Shown in pieces: positions 16,888 through 26,294 of a stretch of 64,000 bases of DNA. The position numbers and the translations under genes were made by a program. Under the pieces are notes generated by a model. The model did no database searches. It was not told the DNA's origin and saw nothing but the letters and a program-made list of their open reading frames with translations. Within the stretch, counting starts at the first letter, position 1. The number at the start of each line of letters is the position of its first letter. The DNA comes from Bacteroidota bacterium (GTDB lineage: Bacteria > Bacteroidota > Bacteroidia > B-17B0 > Aurantibacillaceae): positions 349,548 through 413,547 of the forward strand of contig JAFLBH010000004.1 of the NCBI GenBank assembly GCA_017303905.1, in the 5' to 3' direction.

Positions 16888-17513
16888 TAATTAATCTTTG
16901 CTAACAAATCCGAATTATTAACTCTTTCCATTGGCATGAAATCAGGATTAATAGCTACACGGTACACCTGATCTTCACTCTTCAAATAATAAACATTATC
17001 TACTTTGTACAAATTAAAAGAAGAAAAATCAGAAAAGCCATAAAGCATAATTCTGTTTTTAGTCATCCGATACCCCTTTGAGTTAAGTGGTGTTTTTCTA
17101 AATTCCACAAAAAACACATTGACAGGATCATTGGTATTCACACCGGCTAAATTAGCCGCTAATGTATCTTTTTGCATCACATCCAAATCAATCAACTTTA
17201 TACTTTTTACCGAGATTAATTCTTCAGTAGCGATATTGATATTATCATTCTCCTTTAATAAACTGTCTACTTCTTTATTATTTGTATACGGAGAAACTTT
17301 GGTATTGATTTTAAAACGTTGCTTTTCATCTTCCCGCTTTTCTTTATCGTCATCCTGCTGTACAGGCTTTTCAATAATTTTGATTTGGTTGGTAGCCGCT
17401 GATTTAATTTTATTGAAATAGTCATCGAGCTTAAAAATGAAAAAACCGATGCCAATAATTAAACCAATGGAGACTCCAAAAACAAAGGCAGGTATTTTAC
17501 GTTTGATTTGCAT
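16887..17513 (-). CDS. Single-pass membrane protein of unknown function upstream of dapF
   Basis: 208 residues. A short basic N-terminus (MQIKRK) and one TM helix (about 8-27) are followed by a charged, coiled-coil-prone stretch (about 30-75) and a soluble domain (about 85-208) with strands such as NRIMLYGFSDFSSFNLYKVD. No family is recognised. It is the first gene of the dapF-mltG run and is coupled to dapF by TAATG, so it may be an envelope protein (inference). Confidence 0.75.
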   Translation of the reverse strand: MQIKRKIPAFVFGVSIGLIIGIGFFIFKLDDYFNKIKSAATNQIKIIEKPVQQDDDKEKREDEKQRFKINTKVSPYTNNKEVDSLLKENDNINIATEELISVKSIKLIDLDVMQKDTLAANLAGVNTNDPVNVFFVEFRKTPLNSKGYRMTKNRIMLYGFSDFSSFNLYKVDNVYYLKSEDQVYRVAINPDFMPMERVNNSDLLAKIN

Positions 17514-17596
17514 TTTTTAGCAATGTAAATATAGTGATTTTTCAGTAGCGCGCGTTAAGTATTGTTAAAAGAAACTGACAGCCTGAATATTGGAAT

Positions 17597-17604
17597 TAAT
17601 TTTG
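17597..17604 (+). promoter_or_regulatory. -7 box of the HtrA gene (TAATTTTG)
   Basis: TAATTTTG fits TAnnTTTG and lies 36 nt before ATG 17641. A start site here would be downstream of the possible TTG at 17590, which supports ATG 17641 as the start. Confidence 0.45.
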
Positions 17605-17640
17605 CGTTATAAACGTAAATTCACTAAAAATTTATTTGTT

Positions 17641-19104
17641 ATGAAAAGCTTAGTTTCAACCGCTATCGCTGCCACTTTTGGTGGTTTTATAGCCTTAGGA
17701 AGTGTTTACTTGATTACTGAAAAAACCGCTAAACATAATCTCACGGCACAGGCTGCATCCAACTCACCGGTTAAGCTAACCTCTTATACCGGCAATATGA
17801 TGAGCAGCAATCCTGACTTTGTTTTAGCCGCCGAAAAATCATTAAATACCGTGGTTCACATCAAGACTACCACGGCCCGTAATAACAATTTAAGCTACAA
17901 TCCATTTGAACAATTCTTTTATGGCCATAGTGGCGGACAACCATATATACAGGAAGGAAGCGGATCGGGAGTAATATTGTCGGAAGACGGTTATGTTGTT
18001 ACCAATAACCACGTAGTAAACGGAGCCGATGAAATTGATGTGATGTTAAATGACAAACGTAATTACAAAGCCGAGGTAATTGGTACCGACCCAAGCACAG
18101 ACCTCGCACTTCTTAAAATAAAAGAGAAAAATCTGCCATTCATTGGTTATGGGAACAGTGATAATATTAAAATTGGGGAATGGGTTTTAGCAGTTGGAAA
18201 TCCTTTTAATTTAAATTCAACAGTTACAGCCGGAATTATCAGCGCTAAAGGACGCGGCAATATCATTGAAGGTAATCGCGGAAGCGGACAATTCCCAATT
18301 GAGTCGTTTATTCAAACTGATGCGGCTATTAATCCAGGCAACAGTGGCGGAGCATTGGTAAATACGGATGGAGAATTAGTAGGAATAAATACCGCTATTA
18401 TGTCGAGCAATGGTGCTTACCAAGGTTATGCTTTTGCTATTCCGGTTAACATTGTAAAAAAAGTGGTTTCTGATTTGATTGAATATGGAACAGTACAACG
18501 CGCCTATATCGGTGTTAGCATTAATGACATTGATTCGAAATTTGCAGAGCAAAAAAATCTAAAGCAGTTAAAAGGTGCCTACATTAACGGACTTACCTCT
18601 AATGGTGCGGCTGAAAATGCGGGTATTAAGATTGGTGACGTTATCACAAGCGTAGAAAACAACAAAGTAAATAGCGTATCCGAATTACAAGAACAAATTA
18701 GTAAATACCGTCCTGGTAATAAAGTAAATGTTACAGTTATGAGAGAGAATAAAGAAATAAGCATACCGGTTACTTTAACCAATATAAAAAACAGCACAGA
18801 AGTGATTAAAAAAGCAGAACCTGTTTTAACTAGCGTAAATAGTTTGGGAGCCACTTTTGAAGAAGTAGACAAAGAGTATCTTGCAAAATTCAGATTAGAA
18901 AACGGCGTGAAGATTGCCAAATTAACAGGAGGCAAGTTAGCCGGTGTGGGAATGAAAGAAGGATTTATTATCACCTCCATTAACAAGAAAAAAGTATACA
19001 CAACAGCTGACATTCAAAAAATGCTTGAAGGAAAAAGTGGAAGTGTATTGGTAGAGGGCGTTTATCCTAATGGCATGATCGCTTCGTACGGATTTGGATT
19101 ATAG
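17641..19104 (+). CDS. HtrA/DegP-family periplasmic serine protease with two PDZ domains
   Basis: 487 residues from ATG 17641; the longer TTG frame at 17590 is unlikely because it adds residues before a good N-terminal signal/anchor (KSLVSTAIAATFGGFIALGSV). The trypsin-like domain holds the full triad: His124 (TNNHVV), Asp154 (STDLAL) and Ser235 (PGNSGGAL). PDZ1 covers about 285-375 and a more diverged PDZ2 about 405-487. It degrades or refolds damaged envelope proteins. It is divergent from the dapF run and ends in a strong terminator. Confidence 0.95.
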   Translation: MKSLVSTAIAATFGGFIALGSVYLITEKTAKHNLTAQAASNSPVKLTSYTGNMMSSNPDFVLAAEKSLNTVVHIKTTTARNNNLSYNPFEQFFYGHSGGQPYIQEGSGSGVILSEDGYVVTNNHVVNGADEIDVMLNDKRNYKAEVIGTDPSTDLALLKIKEKNLPFIGYGNSDNIKIGEWVLAVGNPFNLNSTVTAGIISAKGRGNIIEGNRGSGQFPIESFIQTDAAINPGNSGGALVNTDGELVGINTAIMSSNGAYQGYAFAIPVNIVKKVVSDLIEYGTVQRAYIGVSINDIDSKFAEQKNLKQLKGAYINGLTSNGAAENAGIKIGDVITSVENNKVNSVSELQEQISKYRPGNKVNVTVMRENKEISIPVTLTNIKNSTEVIKKAEPVLTSVNSLGATFEEVDKEYLAKFRLENGVKIAKLTGGKLAGVGMKEGFIITSINKKKVYTTADIQKMLEGKSGSVLVEGVYPNGMIASYGFGL

Positions 19105-19121
19105 AAAAACCATACCCTTTT

Positions 19122-19157
19122 AAAAACAGATGTCAAACTGGCATCTGTTTTTTTTTT
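19122..19157 (+). terminator. Intrinsic terminator of the HtrA gene
   Basis: The stem AAAAACAGATG / CATCTGTTTTT with a 9-nt interior is followed by a run of ten Ts, 17 nt after the stop codon. Confidence 0.9.
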
Positions 19158-19255
19158 GATATACTTTTAAATCAGGCAAACATTTATAAATTTATCATAG
19201 ACTTATACTGATCTAATTATTTTGTTTTTATTTCTGAAATTTATAACTTGTACTT

Positions 19256-22200
19256 ATGAATAACCTAAGTAAAGAAGACCTGAACAAGAAAATAATTGAA
19301 TTAAGTGCGCATAACCTAGAATTAAAGTCGTCATTGAGTGAAAAAGAACGTGAATTAGAGTTACTAAAAAAAGATTTCGATCATTTAAACGCCTTTATTA
19401 TTGATGAGATTCGAAGCCATATTGAAGAAATAGATAAGTTAGCAAAGATTCCCGAAGAAAACCCAAGTCCGATTTTCAGATTTTCAAAACGCGGACGAAT
19501 ATTGATTTACTGCAACGGTCCCGGACAAAACCTTCTAAATGAAATTGACCACTCAACTAATTCTCAAACTCAGGAAGAATGGCAAAAAGCCATTGCTAAA
19601 ATACAAGAAAACAAACAACCCGTAACATATCATGAAATTAACTTCATCGACAAAGTGTATTTAATTTCAATCATTGATGTAAAAGGATCTAATTATAAAA
19701 ACGTTTATGCGACAGACATCACTAACTTAAAAAACACTGAAGCCGCATTAAGAAACAGCGAAGAGCGATATAAAACGGTGATTGAGAATGCTTCCGACAT
19801 AGTTTACAACACCAATAACGAAGGATATTTCACATATATTAATCCCATAGCCGAGGCAAAAATCGGATTTACACTAGAAGATCTCAAAAACAAATTATTT
19901 GTAGAATTAATTCACCCCGACTATAGAAAAAAAGCGATAGCAACATACTATAAACAAAAACTGAATAAAGTCAACTCAACCTATTGGGAATTTCCAATCA
20001 TTAACAAAAACGGTGAAACTATTTGGCTAGGTCAAAATGTTCATTTAATAATTCGTGATAATAAAATAACAGGATTTTCATCCATAGCACGTGATATTTC
20101 AGAGCGCGTTAAATCGCAGACACAGTTAAAGTTGCTTAATACTCAACTTTCTTCATTAATAAAAAATCAAAATTCCGGAATACTATTAGAAAACAGTGAG
20201 AGAAAAATCGTATTAGTAAACAACAAATTCTGCGATATATTTGGCATTAGCACCGAACCCGAAAAACTAGTTGGTTATGATTGCTTAACCGCAATTCAGA
20301 AATTGAAGCCCATGTTTGTAAATGGGAATAAAGTTATTGAAGAACTTGAGAAATGTATTAGTGATAGAAAAACAAACTTAAACGTTGAAGTAAAACTTAT
20401 TAATGGGAAAATATTAGAAAGAGATTATCTTCCTATTGTTATTGACGGTGAGTATTTTGGTCACATGTGGCAGTATAAAGATGTAACTGAGCAACGATCG
20501 GCACAAGAAATATTACAAAAAAGTGAAGAAAAATACCGAAGAATAATAGAAAATATGCGCATCGGATTAATGGTTACTGATCCAAACGATACCATAATTG
20601 ATGTAAACCCTAGTTTTCTTGAGCTCTCAAAATATAATAAAGAAGAAATAATCGGGAAACCTGCAACTTCCATTTTTGAAAACGTAACTGATTCTGTCAT
20701 TAATCTTCAGTCGGTAAGAAAAGGCAATAATCCGAACGCCCATGAATTAGAACTGAATTGTAAAGACGGAAATAAAAAATGGGTAATGGTAAGTGGTGCT
20801 CCTATTTACGATTTTAATAAACAGTACATTGGTTCCATCGGTATTTATCTTGATATAACACAGCGAAAAAAATACGAGAAGCTTCTAAAAGAGGCGCAAC
20901 AAAAATCAGAATCCTCTATGCGTTCTAAGGAGATTTTTCTTGCCAACATGAGCCATGAAATACGAACGCCAATGAACGCTATTTTAGGAATGTCCGATTT
21001 ACTATCAGAAGCCAATTTAAACATCAAAGAGCGATCTTATCTCAACGCAATAAAATCTTCATCTGAAAATCTATTAGTCATATTAAATGACATTTTAGAT
21101 TTCTCGAAAATTGATTCTGGAAAAATGGAGCTTGAAGCTCACCCATTCTCTTTCAATGAATTAATTAATAACTTAATTATACAATTCGAATACAAAATCA
21201 CTGAGAAAAACCTATTTCTAAATAAAGAAATTGACAATAAAATTAATTTTAACTTCAATAGTGACTCTACTAGATTATCTCAAATTCTTATTAATTTATT
21301 AAGCAACGCCATTAAATTCACTACAGAAGGTAATGTAACTCTTAAATGTAAATTAGTTGAGGAAGATACTAAATCACAGTTGATACAATTCTCAGTAGAA
21401 GATACAGGAATCGGAATAGATGAAACAAAACTTGATACCATTTTTGATAGTTTTATTCAAGAAGATTCAAGCATTAATAGAAAATTTGGAGGTTCCGGAT
21501 TAGGACTTACTATAAGCAAACAATTAGTGAAATTATTTGGAGGTGAAATTCATGTAAAAAGTAAAAAAGGAGTTGGCAGCATATTTACTTTCTCAATCAG
21601 ACTTCAGAAATTTGGTGAGTTAGAAAGTAATTCGCTTGGAAAATTCAATAAAAATCCGCAAAACTATCTCCATTTTACAAACACTAAAATTTTACTGGTT
21701 GAAGACAACCAAATGAATCAATTAATTGCAACAACTATACTTGAAAAGCATAATTTATCGGTAACAAAGGCTTTTAATGGTCAGGAAGCAATAGATTTAA
21801 TCGACACTGATAATTTCGATGTTATTTTAATGGACATACAGATGCCTGTATTAGACGGCATTGAAGCAACAAGAATACTCCGGTCAAAAAAAGTATCCAT
21901 TCCTATAATTGCCCTTACCGCTAATGCTATTGAAGGCGATAAAGAAAAGTATTTGAGTGCCGGGATGAACGACTATATCTCAAAACCATTTAATAAAGTG
22001 GATTTATTGCATAAAATCGCAAGGCAACTTCCGGAAAATAAAATCAAATATGAAATTCCCGCTAAAGACAAAGCCATGAATGAAAAAAAATATAATCTTG
22101 ACCGTTTATACAAAGACAGCGATAACAATCAGGAGTTTGTTAATCAGATGGTAAACTTATTCATTCAAATGTCCGGGGAAATCACTCAAAATATTCAAAA

Positions 22201-22438
22201 CTCCATTGAAACAAATAATCTTGAGTCCGTTAAAAAAAATGCGCATAAAATAAAATCATCTATAATGTTATTGGGCATAGACTCTTTGACTCCTCTGATT
22301 ATAGAGATAGAAAAATTTGACTTTAATTCAAACCCTGACTCTTTTATTCTGTTGGTGTTAGAGTTTATTCAAAAGCTAAAAATAATAGTTGAAGAGATTC
22401 GATATGACTTTCCTACAACCACAAACCCCAACGTTTAG
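19256..22438 (+). CDS. Cytosolic hybrid histidine kinase: multiple PAS, HisKA, HATPase, receiver, HPt
   Basis: 1060 residues with no TM helix. An N-terminal coiled coil (about 1-60) is followed by a PAS-like segment (about 70-160), three PAS domains (about 165-290, 300-415, 420-540), HisKA with His567 in MSHEIRTPMN, and an ATPase domain (NAIKFT, DTGIGI, GGSGLGL). The receiver has Asp860 in LMDIQMP, and a C-terminal HPt domain has His997 (NAHKIKSS). All phosphorelay residues are intact, so it can run a His-Asp-His relay to an unlinked output regulator. The 3' end overlaps the convergent GT39 gene by 26 nt. Confidence 0.95.
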   Translation: MNNLSKEDLNKKIIELSAHNLELKSSLSEKERELELLKKDFDHLNAFIIDEIRSHIEEIDKLAKIPEENPSPIFRFSKRGRILIYCNGPGQNLLNEIDHSTNSQTQEEWQKAIAKIQENKQPVTYHEINFIDKVYLISIIDVKGSNYKNVYATDITNLKNTEAALRNSEERYKTVIENASDIVYNTNNEGYFTYINPIAEAKIGFTLEDLKNKLFVELIHPDYRKKAIATYYKQKLNKVNSTYWEFPIINKNGETIWLGQNVHLIIRDNKITGFSSIARDISERVKSQTQLKLLNTQLSSLIKNQNSGILLENSERKIVLVNNKFCDIFGISTEPEKLVGYDCLTAIQKLKPMFVNGNKVIEELEKCISDRKTNLNVEVKLINGKILERDYLPIVIDGEYFGHMWQYKDVTEQRSAQEILQKSEEKYRRIIENMRIGLMVTDPNDTIIDVNPSFLELSKYNKEEIIGKPATSIFENVTDSVINLQSVRKGNNPNAHELELNCKDGNKKWVMVSGAPIYDFNKQYIGSIGIYLDITQRKKYEKLLKEAQQKSESSMRSKEIFLANMSHEIRTPMNAILGMSDLLSEANLNIKERSYLNAIKSSSENLLVILNDILDFSKIDSGKMELEAHPFSFNELINNLIIQFEYKITEKNLFLNKEIDNKINFNFNSDSTRLSQILINLLSNAIKFTTEGNVTLKCKLVEEDTKSQLIQFSVEDTGIGIDETKLDTIFDSFIQEDSSINRKFGGSGLGLTISKQLVKLFGGEIHVKSKKGVGSIFTFSIRLQKFGELESNSLGKFNKNPQNYLHFTNTKILLVEDNQMNQLIATTILEKHNLSVTKAFNGQEAIDLIDTDNFDVILMDIQMPVLDGIEATRILRSKKVSIPIIALTANAIEGDKEKYLSAGMNDYISKPFNKVDLLHKIARQLPENKIKYEIPAKDKAMNEKKYNLDRLYKDSDNNQEFVNQMVNLFIQMSGEITQNIQNSIETNNLESVKKNAHKIKSSIMLLGIDSLTPLIIEIEKFDFNSNPDSFILLVLEFIQKLKIIVEEIRYDFPTTTNPNV

Positions 22439-24326
22439 GTCGAAAATCAACCGTTACAACCGAAGCATTTTTAATCTTCAACTGATGCCTACCTCTATTC
22501 CACATGAAAAAACTCACTTTGGAATTTTGTTTGAGCCATGAATGGTACTCTGAACCTAAAAACAACTCACAATACACTTCATAATACTTACCCCTTTCAT
22601 AAAAGCCTTTTATTTCCGGTCCGCCGAAATACAAAGTAGAATCCTTGTCGTTTTTTACCGAACAATTAAAACTTACGTTCGCAGGAATAGTATCACTTTG
22701 CAAAGTGATTTTGGCTAAAATAACATTTCCTCTCTTAGAAGAAACATCCTTTAAAGCCGCATTCATCGAAAGTGGAAATTCAATTAAGGAATCTACAGTG
22801 AATACCTTCTCTGTTAAATTGAACTTTTCTGCTTCAAAGTCGTATTTATAGAAAACTGGATGTAGCCAATCTGAATAAAACAAAATTTTCTGTTCATTCT
22901 CATCAATTCTTGACGCTCTTTCTTTCGACAATAAATAAACTGACACATTCGCTGTTTCACCATATTTCTCTACATGTGAGAAGAATTCTTTAGCCATAGC
23001 TAATTGGATGGGTGATGGATTACCTAATACTAATTTGCCGGCATTCCTTTGCGCTAAAATGTTTTTAAACTTTTCCGGATCGTTCAATTCTTCTTCCTGT
23101 GCTAAATGATAATTTAATTTCTTACCGTCTCTCAATTCATAATGCATAACAAAATACATCTCCGTATCAAAAAACACAGCCTCTACATTATTCTCACCAT
23201 ATTTCGCCTTTGCTTCTTTTAAAACAGTGTATTGAAATTCGTTTTGATTGAGAACAGCAGAGGTAAAAAATTCTTTACTGTAAATCGACTGAAATAATAA
23301 AACCGCACAAACTAATCCCAATGCGGGAATGCTCCATTTATCTTTAAATTTTATTAAACTACATGCTCCTACAACAAAAGCAGGAGCCGAAAATAACATA
23401 ACCGAATACTGAAAGATGGGGGCTTTGGTTACAGAATAAACATAAATCACCAAATAATTCACAAAGAATACTACAAGCAATAACAAAGATTTCTTTTCAA
23501 TCTTTAATTTATTTATAAGTAAGGAAAACAACACAAACGCAATGATAACCATCCATACATAACCTGTTCCTAACACGACTTGAACAAACTCCGCAAACGC
23601 CCATTTACCCGGAGGCGGCAACCAACCGTTTTGCGCAGAACCAATGCCTCCATATTGTAACTGAAAAAGGGTGATTGATAAATGCGGCAAGTAAATTAGC
23701 ACAACAAAAACGCATAAACCCAGATACCTTTTGAGATAAGTTCGCTCTATGAGAAACAATCCCGATACAGCCAATGTAAATGCAAACAAAGCTCCCATGT
23801 GTGCATTCAATGCGCTTAAAACAAAAAACAAAACAGTGAAAATAAAATCACTTTTCTTCTTTTCCGGATCAAATACCCAATTAAACCAATAAAATAAAAG
23901 CGCACTGCTAAAGAAAACACCGGTGGCGTACATCCGCGCAAGGGGCGAATAGTATAAAAAGATAAATGAAAAAGAAAAAATAGCTGCAGATAACAATGCA
24001 GGTAATTTCCCAAACCATTTCAATGAAAAGCGATATATATAGTAAATGGATCCCAAACTCATTAAAATAAATGGCAGTTTCATCCAAACTTCCGAGTACC
24101 CAACAAGTTGAACAATTAGGTAAAGAAAACATTGAATCAAAATGGGATGTGCGTCAATTCTTGCTCCATACATCACCAAATCATGCCAATTGGAATAAGT
24201 AGTTCTACTTAAAGCGCTTAATTCATCATAACTAAATTGATAATCAAATAAAGGAATAAAACGAATAATAGCTGCTGCCACTAAAAGGATGGTAAACTCT
24301 TTATTATTTCTAAAAAAAGGCAACAT
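22413..24326 (-). CDS. GT39/PMT-like integral membrane glycosyltransferase
   Basis: 637 residues. The N-terminal two-thirds contains about ten or more TM helices; the C-terminus (about 440-637) is a soluble beta-rich domain. The first periplasmic loop carries FSYDELSAL, the acidic motif of GT-C enzymes that use polyprenyl-phosphate sugars, and a second loop has LYYSPLARMYA. Likely function: transfer of a sugar from a lipid carrier to an envelope acceptor. Donor and acceptor are unknown. A TATATTTG box precedes it. Confidence 0.82.
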   Translation of the reverse strand: MLPFFRNNKEFTILLVAAAIIRFIPLFDYQFSYDELSALSRTTYSNWHDLVMYGARIDAHPILIQCFLYLIVQLVGYSEVWMKLPFILMSLGSIYYIYRFSLKWFGKLPALLSAAIFSFSFIFLYYSPLARMYATGVFFSSALLFYWFNWVFDPEKKKSDFIFTVLFFVLSALNAHMGALFAFTLAVSGLFLIERTYLKRYLGLCVFVVLIYLPHLSITLFQLQYGGIGSAQNGWLPPPGKWAFAEFVQVVLGTGYVWMVIIAFVLFSLLINKLKIEKKSLLLLVVFFVNYLVIYVYSVTKAPIFQYSVMLFSAPAFVVGACSLIKFKDKWSIPALGLVCAVLLFQSIYSKEFFTSAVLNQNEFQYTVLKEAKAKYGENNVEAVFFDTEMYFVMHYELRDGKKLNYHLAQEEELNDPEKFKNILAQRNAGKLVLGNPSPIQLAMAKEFFSHVEKYGETANVSVYLLSKERASRIDENEQKILFYSDWLHPVFYKYDFEAEKFNLTEKVFTVDSLIEFPLSMNAALKDVSSKRGNVILAKITLQSDTIPANVSFNCSVKNDKDSTLYFGGPEIKGFYERGKYYEVYCELFLGSEYHSWLKQNSKVSFFMWNRGRHQLKIKNASVVTVDFRPKRWGLWL

Positions 24327-24339
24327 ATTATTCTTCTCT

Positions 24340-24385
24340 CAAATATACTAAACCTTTATATTTTACGTTATTATACTTAAATTTG
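24340..24385. promoter_or_regulatory. Back-to-back -7 boxes for divergent genes
   Basis: The minus strand reads TATATTTG (24347-24340), 13 nt before the GT39 ATG. The plus strand reads TAAATTTG (24378-24385), ending 5 nt before the GTG of the lipoprotein gene. Both fit TAnnTTTG; I see no clear -33 TTG. The rightward transcript would begin almost at the start codon. Confidence 0.45.
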
Positions 24386-24390
24386 ATTTC

Positions 24391-25869
24391 GTGAAACAAT
24401 TCCTTTTTATATTATCAGTTTTGGCTCTTTTCTTATTTGCCGGAACTTCTTGCAAAAAAAACAAATTAATAGAAGATGAAAATGCTAAGGTAGAATTTTC
24501 ACAAGATTCTATTCTGTTTGATACTGTATTTACGCAATCAGGTTCCACCACACGTAATTTCAGAGTTAGAAATCCGCACAATCAACCTATACGTATCAGC
24601 TCAATAAACCTAAAAGGAGGAACTTCTTCACCTTTCATATTAAATGTAGATGGCTCCCCGGGAAAATCATTCTCCAATATCGATATCCCTGCAAAAGACA
24701 GTATTTACATTTTCGTGCAGGTGTATGTAAACCCTACGAATGTGAATAGTCCACTTATTATTTCCGATGCAATTCAATTTGAAGTAAACACGAATATTCA
24801 GGAAGTGCAATTAGAAGCATGGGGACAAGACGCCTATTATCATAAACCAAAAAACGCCATCAAGTTTTCAAGTGGAGGATATTTACCTTACAGTACCATT
24901 GCAGATCATCCAACAACCGGTGCTTCTATTACAAATACAACTGTCACCTGGCCTAACGATAAACCACATGTGATTTATGGCTGGTTAGTGGTAGATTCTA
25001 CTCAACAATTAAACATTCAGCAAGGAACCAAGGTGCATTTTCATCAAAACGCGGGTATGTGGGTTTACAGATATGGCACGCTTAAAGTAAACGGTACATT
25101 AAATAATGAAGTTGTATTTCAGGGCGACAGATTAGAGCCTTACATGCAAGATATACCCGGACAATGGGATCGCATCTGGATTAATGAAGGCAGTGTGAAT
25201 AATGAAATTAATTATGCGATTATAAAAAACGGTTTTATAGGAATTCAGGCCGAACTTCTGTTTGGTAATTTCTTCGAACCGCGTCGTTTAAAAATCAATA
25301 ACACAAAAATTCACAACATGAAAAAATGGGGATTGTATGCACTCGCATTTAACGTGAGTGGTGGCAATAATGTTTTTTCTAATTGTAAAGAATATGTAGC
25401 GGCATTTGTAGCAGGTGGCAATTATAAATTCGTTCATAGCACCTTCGCTAATTTTTGGAATAAAGACGGAAGAAGCACCCCGGCGTTTCATGTCGACAAT
25501 CATGCCGGTTCACAACAAATTCCTCTTGACACATGTTATTTCGGAAATTGCATCATTGATGGCAGTCAGAGTAACGAATTAGAATTAGACATTGTTACAA
25601 CCAATACGTTTGCCATTAATTATGTTTTTTCGAACTCACTCATCCGTACGAATACAAATGTTTCTAACACCACGCATTTTCCGGTTGGTAACAGTATAAA
25701 TGGCACAAACACCTTTTACGATCCTAACGTGTACAATTTTGAGTTAAAGACAGGCTCAAATGCCATTAATTTGGGAAATACGGCTGATGCCGGATTATAT
25801 CCATTAGACATTAAGGGGAATTCCAGGACTTCTGTTCAGCCTGATGCCGGAGCTTATGAGCTTCCGTAG
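24391..25869 (+). CDS. Secreted lipoprotein with a parallel beta-helix-like repeat region
   Basis: 492 residues, GTG start. The signal peptide ends in the lipobox FAGTSC (Cys21). An N-terminal immunoglobulin-like domain (about 33-145; SGSTTRNFRVRNPHNQPIRI) is followed by short beta-rich repeats (about 190-440) typical of right-handed beta-helices (GTLKVNGTLNNEVVFQGD, GLYALAFNVSGGNNVFSNC). The end, NTADAGLYPLDIKGN to PDAGAYEL, matches the C-terminus of choice-of-anchor/right-handed parallel beta-helix proteins. It is probably a surface lipoprotein; function unknown. Confidence 0.8.
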   Translation: MKQFLFILSVLALFLFAGTSCKKNKLIEDENAKVEFSQDSILFDTVFTQSGSTTRNFRVRNPHNQPIRISSINLKGGTSSPFILNVDGSPGKSFSNIDIPAKDSIYIFVQVYVNPTNVNSPLIISDAIQFEVNTNIQEVQLEAWGQDAYYHKPKNAIKFSSGGYLPYSTIADHPTTGASITNTTVTWPNDKPHVIYGWLVVDSTQQLNIQQGTKVHFHQNAGMWVYRYGTLKVNGTLNNEVVFQGDRLEPYMQDIPGQWDRIWINEGSVNNEINYAIIKNGFIGIQAELLFGNFFEPRRLKINNTKIHNMKKWGLYALAFNVSGGNNVFSNCKEYVAAFVAGGNYKFVHSTFANFWNKDGRSTPAFHVDNHAGSQQIPLDTCYFGNCIIDGSQSNELELDIVTTNTFAINYVFSNSLIRTNTNVSNTTHFPVGNSINGTNTFYDPNVYNFELKTGSNAINLGNTADAGLYPLDIKGNSRTSVQPDAGAYELP

Positions 25870-25942
25870 TCAATTTTAACCCGTTAATCTATTTTAACAG
25901 CCAAACAGAACTTTTTTACCCGAAATTTGTTCTGTATTTGTT

Positions 25943-26242
25943 ATGAAGAGTACTTATTTAGTTCACATTTCCCTGCCGGAAGTATTTACATCTCGTTTGG
26001 CAGCCCTTATACCCAAGCAACGCAGTACGATTAACGATTTGTTAGAACAACGTGTTGTGTTAAGTTATTCCTTAGATATGGAACGTCAAAACCTATGGGT
26101 TTTTGTTGAAGCCAAATCAGAAAAAGGAGTGATGGATATCATCAGTAATTTCCCTATTATCAATGAGGTTAAAGTTGAAATAAAAGAATTAGCCTTCTAC
26201 GATTCAAGTCCGATGGGATTACCGGAATTGATCATGAATTAG
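25943..26242 (+). CDS. Small protein of unknown function (99 aa)
   Basis: ATG start, no signal peptide. The predicted beta-alpha-beta pattern (TYLVHISLP, TSRLAALIPKQRSTINDLLEQ, LWVFVEAKSEKGVMDIISNFP, NEVKVEIKELAFY) resembles a ferredoxin-like fold such as YciI or muconolactone isomerase-type proteins. I cannot place it in a named family. It stands alone between a lipoprotein gene and convergent pbpC. Confidence 0.65.
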   Translation: MKSTYLVHISLPEVFTSRLAALIPKQRSTINDLLEQRVVLSYSLDMERQNLWVFVEAKSEKGVMDIISNFPIINEVKVEIKELAFYDSSPMGLPELIMN

Positions 26243-26268
26243 AACAATTAAACAAATCATCCCTAACA

Positions 26269-26290
26269 CTTCGACAAGCTCAGTGACCGG
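26269..26290. repeat. Possible dispersed repeat with core CTTCGACAAGCTCAG
   Basis: The 53-nt gap between convergent genes contains CTTCGACAAGCTCAGTGACC. I recognise the core as a sequence that recurs between genes in many bacterial genomes. There is only one copy in this window, so this call rests on recognition, not on repetition seen here. Confidence 0.35.
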
Positions 26291-26294
26291 GAGA

